A stretch of DNA of 64,000 nt from Siderastrea siderea (GCA_964030785.1 OZ034966.1:9477152-9541151); one strand, 5' to 3'. Shown: positions 42,232-54,483, numbered from the stretch's first letter. Translations and numbers: made by a program. Notes: generated from the sequence alone by a model not told the origin.

Positions 42232-42691
42232 CTTAAAAATAAAGATGTTCGTGTTTTTGCACTGACAGAATCAAGAATTATTTTTCTATTAAATAACAAG
42301 AACTTGTGAGAAGTCTCTCTGAGATCGTGTTCTCCCAAGGCGAACACTAAATTCCATTAAATTGTCCATTAAATTGTCCGCAATCAAATTAGATAGGTTG
42401 GAGTTATTTCATAGTGGCAGGACCACATATAATTCTGCCACCGAGCTAATGAGAGGTTCGTGGGCGAGCTAGGTCAGGAAGGTTCCCAGGAGTGTAAACC
42501 ACTTTGTGATGAAGGCCTCCTCATTAAAGACTTTTTTGTAAGAAAAAAAAAAGGATTCCAAAAAGTGTTTACATGATTCCGATGCCAGTTTTATTCCGGT
42601 AGGAGCCGAAAACTTTATACTGCTTTTAGATAAGCCGTTTTCTGGCGTTGTGAGCTTCAATGAAAGAAACATGCAACAAATACAGCATATA

Positions 42692-42724
<33 letters not shown>

Positions 42725-43169
42725 TATGAATTTTCTTACAGGGAATAGAAACTCGATCAGACTGAAAGTTACCGGTGTGACTCGTACCGACGTAAGTTTT
42801 TTGCACAAGGTGTCATGTAAACGATGACAGAGTCACACGAGAGAGCTGTGATGAACTCGCACTGGTATGAATGCGTATCAGTGTCAAGTAGACACCTTCT
42901 TAGAGAAAATTGACTGTAGTCTCTTAAGAGTCTTAAGAGGCTGATAAACCGGAGTTAACGACTACGATACTAGTAAAAGTACCTGCCATTCCACGAGGGG
43001 TGGTCGCTTAATGCAAGTCTCTCATTGCTGAATTTAATTGTTGGAGGAAAAAGCGCAAGAAATATTCCATTGCCAAAAGGTAACGACAGGGTAGCAAGCT
43101 GTATATCATCTGGTAACCGGAGTTACTTAGTGCATCAGGATCCAATTTCACAGACAGAGAGTTAATGCT
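42232..43169. other. Unannotated stretch with (AT)n
   Basis: An (AT)n tract lies at 42686-42724. GACTCGTACCG and GAACTCGCACTGGTATGA near 42780-42870 resemble blocks at 56470-56500, so part of this is a dispersed repeat. No exon of the pentraxin gene could be identified here. Confidence 0.45.
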
Positions 43170-43850
43170 GTAAGGTCATTCTTGATAGCGTTTCCCTTCA
43201 AAGCGTAATTCTGCGAGGAACTTGGCGGAAATATCAATCGGTACACTGTGGAGAAATAAAAATATGAGAAGTATATAATCCACTTTATAGTTTTTTTTAG
43301 CGGAACCCGCGCGCGTAGAGCGCCAGCGGAGCACCATTGCTAAGCAAATTTGGTAACCTATTGATGCGAGGAAATTTGGTTGTAACGTCAGCGTAAATAA
43401 GTACGTCCGTACAGACTCTAGGGGAGGGGGAGGGGAGTCCCAAGACAACCCGACGGGGGGTAAAGAATACCATTTTTCTTGGCGGGAAATCGCATGACCA
43501 CCGTCGCTTTTGAAAAAGAGGTTATAGCAAAACGATTCAGTTCGACAAAAATGGAGTTTAGAACTTGAGGAAAAATATCAAATATCTATAAATGGAAAGA
43601 AAAAGTTCAAAAGAATACTTAGTTCTCTTTTTGGTGGAAGGCGAAAAGTCAGGAGCCATAATCGGAGACGGAGGCCGCAACAAAAAACCATTTTCAGTAG
43701 TGGCGCTGGCCCCATCGAAAAAGGCAAATGTGCTATTTTTAGAAAAAAATTGCGCCATCGCCCGTGACACGCATGTGTATGTTGCGAGGACTCCGCACAA
43801 AGAAAAACAAATGAAATGGCGTCGGAAATGACCTTCGTTGGAGATGAAGA
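43170..43850 (-). repeat. Dispersed repeat family D, copy 2 (inverted)
   Basis: Inverted match to 5100-5510: CACCATTGCTAAGCAAAT, CTTGGCGGGAAATCGCATG and TCAGTTCGACAAAAATGGAG are recognisable. The adjoining + strand frame 43592-43831 (EYLVLFLVEGEKSGAIIGDG) corresponds in inverted orientation to 55780-55880. A conserved short protein segment is possible, but I recognise no family. Confidence 0.6.
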
Positions 43851-44597
43851 AATTCAGTTTGTCATCAGTATCACTTCCAAATTTGAGGCAAGCCCTTGGA
43901 GAGAACTTTCTGGATAGTGACTCTTAACATGACTATTATACAAGTGATTCCGACGATGGCGGTGAGAATATTTTAGACACTCCAGCGGCGAAGATGCGTC
44001 GGACATGTCGGACTAGAATTTTCCCGTTAAACGGATGAAACGTTTTGCGGGCAAACAAGGCGTCGAACTACGATAAAACAGTTGAAGGCGAATAAGGGCA
44101 GGAAAACATATTTCCTCTGAGGACGTAGAGAGATTAAAGGGCAGCCGCAAAGACTGTAAAATGAATGTCCAAGCACGGTGTGAAGAAACGTCACGCACTA
44201 ATAAATCATATTCACTTTTTCCACTGCAAAAGAAAGTAGTAACATAGATTCCAACTACCGAATCAGGAAAGAAAACGTTTGCCGAGATTTCTCAGCGTAT
44301 GTTTTCTGAAATAATGTCCGCCTTTACCGAAGTGGCCGAAATGAAGACAAAAAAATAGCGTAAAGCGCGCTTTATTTTCAATGAAATGCTCTCGCGGTGC
44401 GTTATCAATCGTCGAAAAAATAGAGAACTGGAAAAACAAGAAAAAAACTGGCTACTACGATGAGAAGGAGAAAGTTGAAGTGAAACTTCATGCTGCCCTA
44501 GTACTGAATATTACTTACCGGGCATTTTTTTGACAATGCTTTATTTGACAGTGCACCAGTGTTACAAGTGTTACAATTGGAAGAATTAAATAAATAA
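43851..44597. other. Decayed coding-like stretch, unrecognised
   Basis: Following 43831, + strand frames read SDSDDGGENILDTPAAKM and a basic stretch with several stops. It may be the remainder of a dead element gene. No domain assigned. Confidence 0.35.
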
Positions 44598-44604
44598 TTA
44601 CAAG

Positions 44605-46591
44605 AGGGTGCTAATGGGGGTAACCAATTGTCAGTTAGCTACTAATTTTTCGGCCAAATGTCGGTTAACTACTAATTTTTCGGCCAATTGTCAGTTAACT
44701 ACTAAATATTGTAGTTAGCTATTAACTTTCCTTTTCTTACATCAAAAATTATTGCTTCATAACCCGAATTTTTCCTCACTTCAGCAGGTCAATCATCCTT
44801 GGGGGTGGACCTTACTCAAATCAATATATAAATTACAATTTCCAGACATGAAAATAATTATTAAAAAAAGAACAATCAAATTAGAAATCTTACTCATAAT
44901 GAAAGAGAAAGAGAGTCCGAACTATTGAGAAAGATGAGAAAGTTGTTTTTGTTTTTGTTTAGTTGTTTAGTCTGCTCAGAGGGTCTGTCATTCTGACCCG
45001 TAATCAATTATTGACGTCATCTAAACCAGGCTAAACAAGGTCAACCCACGGTCGCGTGCTGGACATCAAATATCTAATCAGATCAGCTTCAAGTCAAACG
45101 CACCGAGTTTAAACTTTACCGTTTGTTGTAAAATTCCCATAAAATCTGTCAAATGTCTACATACTATATCCATTGAATTGTGTTTCGCCAAGTCAAACGG
45201 CACGCGACCTCTGTATCGTTCGAATGCCGACCCTTTGTCATCATCTTGATAAAAACTTAGAATAACTTATTCCAAGTTTTTATCGAGATGACCATAGCTT
45301 GCGTGGCAGGCGCGGAAAGGGGATGAAAAAGGGTTGAAATTATTCGCGAAAGCGAACAACGAGCGCGGAGCTCAAGAGGAATGGAGAGGGCGCGCCCACT
45401 ACCAGGACATTGTTTCAGGCGTAGTTTACTTTCACCAAAATCGTGATTGGTCAGAACTATTTAATATTCCTTCTTAACAATCAAACAGTTTGTTATGTGT
45501 AAAAAACGTTTGTTTTTCAATGTATTAAAAGGTAATACTATTGGACCCTGCCTTTCCGGGATTGTTTGTATGAATGGAGAAAGATCGAGACCCTGTCAAA
45601 TCTAACGCATGCGCAGTTAACCAGAAGATTGTGACTACATGGTTTAGTGGAAATGCACTGTTTTCTACGGAACCGCTTGTTCGAATTTCATGAAATTTGG
45701 TAGAATAATAGTTCAGAACACGCTTAACTCGCCTGTACACAAAAATTGAAATCCAAAGGAGGACATGTTCAGAAAATGTTGAAATACAAAACACAAAATT
45801 ACAGAAGATCTCTCTGTCAAAATTTCACCAGACCAGTGTCAATAGGGCAGTATTTTTCCAATTTTCCTAGCAACAAATGATGGAAAAAATCTATCGATTG
45901 GATTTTCCGAAAATAAATCAGACCCATTATTTAATGCTGGTTTATTACCAGCTATGTTACCATGGCAACGGTACTTAGTCCAATATAACATATCAAAATA
46001 TAATCTTTTTTAGCCGATTTTGCACCTTGCTAATTTTGGCTGCCCAATTGCCAGTGCGGTTTGAATATAACGACTAATAATGCATAGGTACAAGAAAACT
46101 GTGTTCGGCCACCTTAAGTACTCGAAATTCGTGTTTCTCAATTTCCATTCAACATAGTTATAAAATGGGGTTGGAAGGTCTGCATGACTCCCTTCCTCTC
46201 CCCTCCGTCCTCGAGAATAATTTCTCCCCTTTTCATCCCTTTCTGCGCCTGTCACACAGTCTACTTTGACCACGCCACTCAAAGCCATCACAGAGATCAA
46301 GGTCCAAGTTACGCTGGCATGGCACTTTTGCATCGGAAGTGACCCAAATAACAGTGAATACCGCTACCAGGTCATGCAGCGTGACAGGTAAATGTCACGA
46401 AATAGCCTCGCTGTTAAGAAATCTTTGTTGCTTTTAAAACATCAACAATCGCATTCAATATAATTAATAAAATGTCAGTTAACTGTTGACTTTTAATTTA
46501 TCAGTTAACTACTAATTTTTTGGCCAAATGTCAGTTAACTACTATTATTTTGGCCAATTGTCAGTTAACTACTAACCCCATTAGCACCCGC
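44605..46591. mobile_element. TIR element with repeated subterminal GTCAGTTAACTACTA motifs, about 1.99 kb
   Basis: GGGTGCTAATGGGG at the left matches CCCCATTAGCACCC at the right. TTACAAG occurs at 44598-44604 and 46592-46598, which would be a 7-8 bp target duplication. Inside each end a unit of about 29 bp (GTCAGTTAACTACTAATTTT followed by GGCCAA) is repeated three times in the same direction. An internal inverted pair (45298-45395 and 46185-46262) suggests a nested foldback. No transposase is seen. A size of 7-8 bp points to hAT-like, but this is not proven. Confidence 0.75.
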
Positions 46592-46799
46592 TTACAAGGA
46601 AAAAGCACTGATTAACTAATTAGCACAAGAAGCGAAATGAAAGGAAGCGAAAAGAAAAAAAAGCGGACAAGCAAGCAATTAAAGGGCAAAAAAGAACAGC
46701 GATACATTTCTGTAATACTATGGTGCAGAAGTACGACCGTGTTGAAAGGACTAAGAGGTTTTGTTAGGTTTGTGAAATGATTCTTGGGGGTCAGGTCTG

Positions 46800-47760
46800 T
46801 CATTGCAAGATTGGAAGAAGAGGTTCCCATTTCTTTGCAACTGTTCCACCATCGTTTTCTATTTTGAAAACGTGACATAAGTACGATAAAAAATCGTTGA
46901 ATTTTGGAGTGCATTCTTTAAGTTTCTTTAAGTTAAGTTGCTTTGGTTCGATTGATGATTAATTTGATCCGATTCACGTATTCGGTGTCCTTTAACAAAG
47001 AGGTGTTTAGCTTCCAGAAACCTCTGCCTCTTTTGTTGGAATGTAACGAAATTTGTAAAGTGATCCTAGAATAAAATAACCTGGTATTATTAGGTCTGCT
47101 TCAGAAGTGTTACAAAAAGTGCTCTGATTTACTAGAAAAAGTCAAGTCTACAGTGGACTTCAGGCTTTTTACGTCGCCAAGTGAACCTGGAAGAGTCGAG
47201 ATTTAGCACCCTCCAAGCATCAGTCAAATCTAAGCTTTCACAGAAAATACTGATTACATCTAAAGACTTTTTATGAGTCCTGGCAAGACCACCCTTTTTG
47301 TCTTTTTCAACATCTAGAACTAGGTTGAAATCGCCACCGATGGTGATTTCCTCGCATCTGATTTCTAACAGATGATTAAAAAATGAATTGAAGAATTCTG
47401 GGTCGTCTTCATTTGGAGCATATATGTTCGCCAGGGTTAGAATTTTACCATTGGTTATTAAGTCCCATATAATAAAGCGTCCCCCGGGATCCGAATAAGT
47501 CTTTGAGATTTGAAAGGAGAAATTGTTATTGAAAAACATGGCAACACCTGCCTTTTTACTTGAGTGCAGCTAAACAAGGCTTGATAACCCCATTCAGCTC
47601 GCCAGTCGTGCATATTGTTTTCAGTACAATGAACTTCTTGAACAAAATATATTGACAGATTTTTACTTGGAAGCCATTTAAAACTTTCTCTTCGCTTAAG
47701 TCCGTCTCCTAATCCCTGAACATTGATAGATCCTATTTTAAGATCCGTATTCTGTTGTCT
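46800..47760 (-). pseudogene. ORF2 remnant of the older LINE (endonuclease plus extreme C-terminus)
   Basis: From about 47745 the - strand reads an apurinic-type endonuclease: IGSINVQGLGDGLKRRESF, FVQEVHCTENNMHDW and, after a 1-nt frame break near 47575, ANIYAPNEDDPEFF, ITIGGDFNLVLD and SRFTWRRKKPEVHCRLDFF with a stop at 47132. Farther on, GFWKLNTSLLKDTEYVNRIK marks the region that normally precedes the RT. The next recognisable part is KKWEPLLPILQ-stop at about 46800, the last codons of ORF2. Roughly 900 codons are deleted between them. Confidence 0.8.
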
Positions 47761-48004
47761 TTAAAACTACATGACATTGATCACATTCGCCCAGGAGCAC
47801 TCCTGCATTTTGTCAAGAAAATTATGAAAAAGAAAAATTAATCCTAAAGTACGCAAAAAAGACTCAAAAAAAAAAAAAGAAATGTAAATTGACATGCAAA
47901 TACAATAAAAAGAAAAAATAGGACTCCGCGAGTCGGAGAGTTGCTGCCATAGTTTTCCGTTTGGCTTAACCAGTAGGTCCTCCTCCGCTGGACTGGGACG
48001 AGAT

Positions 48005-48013
48005 CATGGCGGC
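48005..48013 (+). promoter_or_regulatory. YY1-like ATGGCGGC motif in the LINE 5' UTR
   Basis: CATGGCGGC lies about 16 bp from the element start. The same motif sits at the same place in the older LINE (- strand, 54565-54574). In mammalian L1 a GATGGCGGC site near the 5' end positions transcription start through YY1. Function here is inferred from position and conservation. Confidence 0.5.
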
Positions 48014-48076
48014 GTAAAGACGTGTGCTACAACCCGCCCGTAAATTTAGTCTTTTCTAGCTTCTTGTTCAGAGCCT

Positions 48077-49024
48077 ATGGCCGAGGTTATTTCGAATTTT
48101 ATTTCCAAAAGAAGAAACCGGTCATCAGGGTCGGAAGGAGAGGATGCAAATGAACCGAAAAAGCTAAGGAATACGGTCCACGAGAACGAATCTCAAATCG
48201 CCGAAAGTGAAGAAGACCAGAACGTAATTGTTATAGCGCCTGAGATGACCGTCGACGTTGCCAGCAAATTAGAGGTAATACTCGTCAAATTAAATAACAT
48301 TGAAGTGTCGGTAAAGAATGTAGAGACTAACCTCGCTAGCCTTGAAAAGAGAATGACGAAGCTGGAAGAAGCTGAGGTTTCGACAAAATGTGACATCGAA
48401 GCCGTTAACAAAAGAATTGACACGTTGGACGAGAAGCTAACTAATTCTCCAACTGTACCAGCAATTAAAGATCAAATGGACAAATTCAGCAGCCAATTAC
48501 TTCAACTCAGGAAAAAACAGGAAGAATTAGCTGCACTTCAAGAACAGCTAAAAACGAAAGATTTATACTTGGAGGCATACTCGCGTCGCGAGTCTATCAA
48601 GTTCGTAAACATTCCCGAAGAAGATGAAAGAGAAGATACCGAAGAAATAATTCGTGGCTTCCTCGAACGGGAGCTCGGTTTCGTGGAAGCTGGAACAGTT
48701 GAAATACAGAGAGTTCACCGTGTCGGAAAGAATACCAGTGAAAGCATAAGGCCGAGAGCAATCCTTGCTAAATTCCTTAGAGCCAAGGATTGTGACAAGA
48801 TTCTCTCATTGGGTTTTCGCCTTCGTGACACCGATTTTCAGATGTACAGAGATTTACCACGGGAGATCGTCACGAGGAGAAAAGCACAGATGGCCATTTT
48901 AAAGAAAGCAAGGCAGCATAAGGTTCACGCAGTGTTTAGTAAGGCCGAGCCAGAGAAGTTGTACATAGGTGGAAAGTTCTGGCCTGTAGGCAAACCCTTT
49001 GACATCGAAGAGCTGGATTCCTAA
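48077..49024 (+). CDS. LINE ORF1: coiled coil plus L1-type RNA-binding domain
   Basis: 315 codons, intact. Residues 1-60 are polar and acidic. Residues about 70-165 form heptad-like coiled coil (VEVILVKLNNIEVSVKNVET-like spacing of Leu/Ile/Val). From about 165 a Transposase_22/L1 RRM-like domain follows (DLYLEAYSRRESIKFVNIPE, EIQRVHRVGK, RAILAKFLRAKDCDKILSLG), and then a basic C-terminal part (EPEKLYIGGKFWPVG). In L1 elements this protein trimerises, binds RNA and chaperones reverse transcription. The start was chosen at the first ATG after the UTR with the coiled coil complete. The older LINE carries a homologous but frameshifted ORF1. Confidence 0.9.
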   Translation: MAEVISNFISKRRNRSSGSEGEDANEPKKLRNTVHENESQIAESEEDQNVIVIAPEMTVDVASKLEVILVKLNNIEVSVKNVETNLASLEKRMTKLEEAEVSTKCDIEAVNKRIDTLDEKLTNSPTVPAIKDQMDKFSSQLLQLRKKQEELAALQEQLKTKDLYLEAYSRRESIKFVNIPEEDEREDTEEIIRGFLERELGFVEAGTVEIQRVHRVGKNTSESIRPRAILAKFLRAKDCDKILSLGFRLRDTDFQMYRDLPREIVTRRKAQMAILKKARQHKVHAVFSKAEPEKLYIGGKFWPVGKPFDIEELDS

Positions 49025-49397
49025 ACTAGGACGATGTGGAGAACTTTAAGACATTTTCTATTTTTTCAACCGGAACATTTGCACTAAAATATAAGGTAAA
49101 CATCATTTATAAGAAGCTATGAATGCTTATTTAATTTACGCACTTAATTATAAGGGCCGGGGGTCGCACTAATCCATACAGATTGCGCCTTTACTAACTA
49201 TTGCTTGGATCCTGTCGACACAGCTTTAACAGTACTTTACTGGCTGTGATTCATACTTTTTCTTATTTTTAGTAGAATGTTTTTTCTGTTGTATTTGTCT
49301 TTATGTGGGCCATTAAGTCAGTCAATAATTTTATTATGCTTTTTGAACACAACAACTATCGAGGAAACGCAAATTTAAATAATTATAAGCTGGAATA
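49025..49397. other. Inter-ORF spacer of the younger LINE
   Basis: 373 bp without coding sequence between ORF1 and ORF2. The equivalent spacer of the older LINE is the place where the younger element inserted. Confidence 0.7.
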
Positions 49398-52300
49398 ATG
49401 ACAACAAATATACAATTCAAAGCTATCTCGCTGAACGTTCGTGGAATTCGCACTTTCGAGAAAAGGAAAACAATTTACAATTGGTTAACTCAAAAGAATG
49501 CAGATATTTGCTTTCTCCAGGAGACTTATAGCACAAAAGAAATAGAAAATCAATGGAAATCCCAGTGGCGAGGCGAAACTTATTTCGCGCACGGCACTGT
49601 GCATAGTCGTGGGGTCGCCATACTTGTACGAAACACGCTCGATTTCACACTAAAATCAGTCCAATCAGATGAGGAAGGAAGATTCCTTTGTCTTGAAGCC
49701 ATTATCCAAGACCAATTGTTTCTTTTAGTCAATATATACGTACCCAACACTTCAACTGAACAAACATCGTTTTCCGCAAACTTTCTGATCTCATTAACAG
49801 TGACGAACGCTACGAGCAATGTAAAATCATAATCGGAGGTGATTTTAAGGTCACTCTAGATCCATCTAAAGACTGCTCTGGTGGCAATCCAGTCTTAAAA
49901 GACTCGGTTAAAGCGCTGGAAGAAATTTTTATAGAAAATGATTTAATTGACATTTGGAGAGTCCAAAATCCCGAGTGCAGAAGGTTCACTTGGAGACAAA
50001 AACACCACTTATTCAACGACGGCTTGATTATTGGTTCATTCCGGAGTCACTTCAAGATGATGTCGCTAAAATAGAAATCGTACCTGCGGTGAGAACTGAT
50101 CATTCGGCAGTTGTTATCGAAATTAACTCTTTAGACACTCAGAATCATGGCCCTTCGTTTTGGAAAATAAACAATAGCCTTTTTGAAGACTCGACATACG
50201 TTGAATTGATAAGAGAAAATATTCCCGTCTGGTTGAGCGAGATTAATTTTTGCACAGATTACCGAATAGTATGGGACTGGATCAAATATAATATTCGTAG
50301 GGAAAGCATCTCTTACAGTAAACAAAAAGCGCGTGAAAAGAGAGAAAGACTGAAAAACATTGAAGAGACATTAAAAATGTGCGAGGAAAAAATTGCTGAA
50401 GAACCATCTTATGAAAATATACAAAAGTTAGAAACAGCCAAAAGCGAATATGAAAGAGAATATGACTATATTGTGAAAGGGTTAATCATTCGTTCCCGTG
50501 CAACATGGTTCGAAAAAGGTGAGCGAAACACTAAATATTTCTTAAATCTAGAAAATAATAAAAAGACAAAAACCTGTCTAAGAAAGCTATTACTGACAGA
50601 CGAAAAAGAAAGCACAAATCCAAGTATAATCGTTAATGAAATATATTCCTTCTATTCTAATTTATATGATGAAAAGACAGATGTGGAGATCGATCAGACA
50701 TCTTGCCCCTTTTTGAATAATCATGATCAAATTCCTAAGTTATCTGTTCCAATGCGCGACAGCTGTGAAGGAGAGCTGACCCAAGCAGAATGTTATAAGG
50801 CTTTATCTGCATTTAAAAATAATAAAACACCAGGAAACGATGGGCTATCGGCAGAATTTTATAAAGTATTTTGGTCTGAAATTGGTGAAGTCCTGGTTAA
50901 TTCTCTCAACTACTCTTATCGTTGCGGGGAACTATCAACAACTTAAAAACAAGCTGCAATCACACTAATAGAGAAGAAAGGAAAGGACAGAAGAAGGATA
51001 AAAAATTGGCGACCTATATCATTGGTAAATGTCGATGTTAAGATAGGCTCTAAAGCCATTGCTATGAGGCTAGAGAAAGTGCTTCCGAGCATAATTCATT
51101 ACGACCAAAGTGCTTTCGTCAAAGGACGAAACATATTTGATGCTGTCCGCACCATTAACGACATCTTTGACTTCACCCAAATGAAAAACTATGATGCTAT
51201 TCTGACTGCAATTGATTTTGAAAAAGCTTTCGATTCATTGAATTTGAATTTCTTATTTCATTCTTTAGAAGCGTTTGGTTTTGGTGAATCTCTTATTGCA
51301 TGGATTAAGACTTTTTATAAGAATATATCAAGTTGTGTTTTTAACAATGGTTTCGCCACACCTTTTTTCCAACTTAAACGAGGTGTACGCCAAGGTGACC
51401 CTCTGTCACCATATCTTTTCATAATAGCCCTCGAATTATTAGCAATTAACATTCGAAACAACGAACAAATAAGAGGCATTATGGTTGACGGTAATGAGAT
51501 TAAGTTAGTGATCTTTGCTGATGACATGACAACATTCGTGCGCGACACAGTTTCATTCTCTCATCTAATCAACACCTTGGAACAATTTACAAGTTATTCG
51601 GGATTAAAAATGAATCATGAAAAGACGGAAGTAATGCCTCTGGGAAATATGACGTTAGAACCAACGGATGTAGGCGTGAATGAGATAAGCAGTATTGTCA
51701 AAATTCTGGGGGTATATTTTACATATAATCATACGCGTTTTTATGAAAAAAATTTTTAATCTATCGAGAAATCTTTAAAAGAATTGCTACAAAGCTGGTC
51801 TTGGAGAGGTCTTACGTTGATTGGAAGGATTCAAGTGATCAAATCCTTTGCCATACCGAAAATCCTTTATCGTGTTGCTTTGATCTCGTGTAAAAAATCT
51901 GATTTTGTCAAAAAAATCAATGAATTACTTTATTCTTTTATTTGGAAGGGTAAAGACAAAGTAAAGCGTGCAGCCTTGATAAACTCCATTGAGGAAGGAG
52001 GTTTGACAATGCCAGATATTGCATCTATGATTTCAACGCAGAGAATATTGTGTATCAAGAAATATTTGGATAATTACCCAGCAAGTTGGAAACTTTTTCT
52101 TAATTTCTATTTGAAGAACGTTGGGGGCAAGTTTTTGTTTCACTGTAACTTTGATTATAGGAAATTACCAGTTGCTGTTCCAGAGTTTTATAAAAAATGT
52201 ATCCAAACCTGGTCCTCATTAAATGAAAACAACCCCAGTACAACAAAGGATGTTGCGAATCAGATCCTCTGGAATAATAGGTTTATTTGCATTGGCAAAA

Positions 52301-53193
52301 ATTCAGTATATAACCGAAGAATAAGTAGTGTAGGTCTAAACAAGATTGGCGACCTTTACGACGGTGCAGGGTTGCTAGTTTTCAACATGGAGCCTCTGAG
52401 ATCTATTCTATCCCCCAGCGACATGTATTTATTGATTAGTATGCTGGACGCCATGCCTTTGGTATGGCGTAACCTGTTAAATGGAAGTAAATCATCTATA
52501 GCGCTTCTCACCTCTCCCTTTGAGCCTAATTCTTTTAATATACTTTACGAAAGTGATACAATCCCACTTGAAAACGTTCAGTCGAAATCGCTTTATAATA
52601 AATTCGTCTCAAAAGTTTGCACTAAGCCTACTGCTAGGAAGAAATATGAGGAAAGCTTTAACACCGAAGAGTCTCAATTAGAATGGAAAAAAATTTATCT
52701 AACACCTATTAGAGCAACACTAAGCACAAAACTGCGGGAATTTCAGTATAAGATACTTAATAGAATTTTATATACAAATGACATGCTTTTTAAGTTTAAG
52801 AAAATCGAATCTCCTCTATGTTATTTCTGCGAAAATGATATAGAAACCATAGAACACTTTCTTTTCCTCTGCCCGAGAGTTCAAGTTTTTTGGAGTGAAG
52901 TATGCTCTACTTTCGGAGAAAAGCTGAACTGGAGCAGATCTCTTCACATAAAAGATATTTTTTTCGGAAACCAAGACCTAAAAATTCACAATAACTTGAC
53001 AACTTACATTATCCTGGAAAGCAAATATTTTCTGTATCGTTGTAAACTAAACAAAACTCCATTATCTATTCTGCATTTAACAGAAAAAATTAAGAATACA
53101 TATTATATAGAACGTTCTATTGCGAGAGAAAATAATAAAATTGGTTTTCATTATGAAAAGTGGGAACCTCTACTCCCACTTATCTCTCCTTGA
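49398..53193 (+). pseudogene. LINE ORF2: endonuclease, reverse transcriptase, zinc knuckle; frameshifts and two stops
   Basis: About 1,265 codons when read through. The endonuclease spans 49398-50150 (SLNVRGIRTFEKRK, CFLQETYS, VNIYVPN, IIGGDFKVTLD, TDHSAVVIEI) and breaks frame near 49770 and again at an A run near 49993. The RT spans about 50790-51720 (NNKTPGNDGLSAEFYK, AIDFEKAFDS, KRGVRQGDPLSPYLFIIALE, VIFADDMTTF with the catalytic DD). In-frame TAA codons lie at 50944-50946 and 51757-51759. The C-terminal part ends with a zinc knuckle, CYFCENDIETIEHFLFLCPR. The domain order places it in the L1/Tx1 group. All lesions are small, so the copy is young. Confidence 0.9.
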
Positions 53194-53513
53194 TTAGTTG
53201 TTGTCACCTTTTTTCAAATTATACTGCAAATTACATATCAGACTGCTGTAATATACCTAAGTTGTTGGCCTTTGTAAACCCTGTTATTTTGTAACCTGTC
53301 ACTTTGTAAATTAAATTAGCCATGTTAAATTGTATGTTTTGTAAACTCGAAAATTGTAACCTTTTGTTTCCGTAATTAACTGTTTTTTCCTTTTATTGTG
53401 CTGTACATTTCTTTTTTTGCTGTATTTTTATGTAGTAAAACAATAAACAAACAAAATACAAAAAAAAAAGGTCCTCCTCCGCTCGCCATAAGTTTGTAAA
53501 CAAGGAAATCACG

Positions 53514-54483
53514 CTAAGCTACGGTCCTCAGTAAAACGACTAAGGGCTGGCCCACTGGCCATAGCTTACCTCGCACATAAAGCTTGTCGGGTTGTGCCCG
53601 ACTAAAGGATGCAGGAATGTTATTTTGTTTTGCCTCCTTGAAGGTTTCCATTTGGAGATTTCTTCTTCGAATCAGCTCCTGTGGGAGATCTCTAAACATC
53701 TGAAAATTTGAACCTTTGAGGCAATGCCCTAAAGAGAGTATTTTGTCACAGTCACTGTAGCGCAGAAATCTTGCTAAAATTGGCCTCAGTTCGCCATTGC
53801 TCCTCTTTTTTTCAAGTCGATGCACTCGTTGGATCTCCAGCACAGATCTTGCGTCGCCGTAGCCTAATTCTCGTTCCATAAATGATCTAAGTACGTCTTC
53901 TGTATCTTCTTCTCGAGAGCCCGAAGGAGATGATTCCTCGACATTATTAAATTTTATGTTCTCCCGTCTCGGGTAGGCTTCAAGGTATAGATCTTTCGCG
54001 TTAAGTTCCTCAATCTTGCTATTGATTAGCTTTTCTTTCTCTCCCAGTTCAGCAAGTTTCTTGTCGAGGGCTTCCAATTTCTTCGCAGTAGCTTTTTGGG
54101 CTTTCTCTTGATTTTTTCTCGATGAGGTCCTGGCCAACCTTCAACTGTTCAATGTCGCTCGCCGCTGTTTCACAGAAGGGTTCGAGCTTGGCAGTTCTCG
54201 CTTCGAGTTTATCCAAACTTACTTCGATTTTTCTGACTGCGTTTTCTATGGAGTCCAGCTTTTTCAATTTTTCTAAAATCTGTTTGAGGATTCCCCCCAG
54301 ATCATCGGTCATCTCTAGCGCAGTCAAGACAACATCGTTTTCTTCTCCTTCGTCGTGTGGGTCTCTTCGCGCTGTTGTCGTTCGTGTTGATTGAGGTTCG
54401 CTGTCCTCTGTATTTTTTGCGTTCTTGTGCTCAGGCGAGTCTCCTTTTCCATTTGGAGAGCTTCCAGATGATTTGTAGTTCAA
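53514..54483 (-). pseudogene. ORF1 of the older LINE, frameshifted
   Basis: The N-terminal half (54483-54110) reads an acidic segment and coiled coil (LGGILKQILEKLKKLDSIEN). After a frame change near 54110 the coiled coil and L1 RNA-binding domain continue (NAKDLYLEAYPRRENIKF, EIQRVHRLEKKRS, RPILARFLRYSDCDKILSLG, PDKLYVRGKLWPVGQP). It is clearly homologous to the intact ORF1 at 48077-49024 but diverged in the N-terminal half. Confidence 0.88.

Larger units (their letters stand above)
47990..53468 (+). mobile_element. Younger L1/Tx1-like LINE, about 5.48 kb, full length but inactivated
   Basis: A 15-bp target duplication, AGGTCCTCCTCCGCT, lies at 47975-47989 and 53469-53483. The element begins GGACTGGGACGAG, has a short 5' UTR, ORF1, a 373-bp spacer, ORF2, and a 3' UTR ending in an A-rich tail (ACAATAAACAAACAAAATAC then A10). 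Full length with both ends intact is unusual, since most LINE copies are 5'-truncated. It is disabled by frameshifts and stops in ORF2. Confidence 0.92.

Noticed and set aside
46010..46333. A 107-codon - strand frame as a host gene.
   Set aside because: It lies inside the TIR element at 44605-46591, overlaps one arm of an internal inverted repeat and shows no domain.
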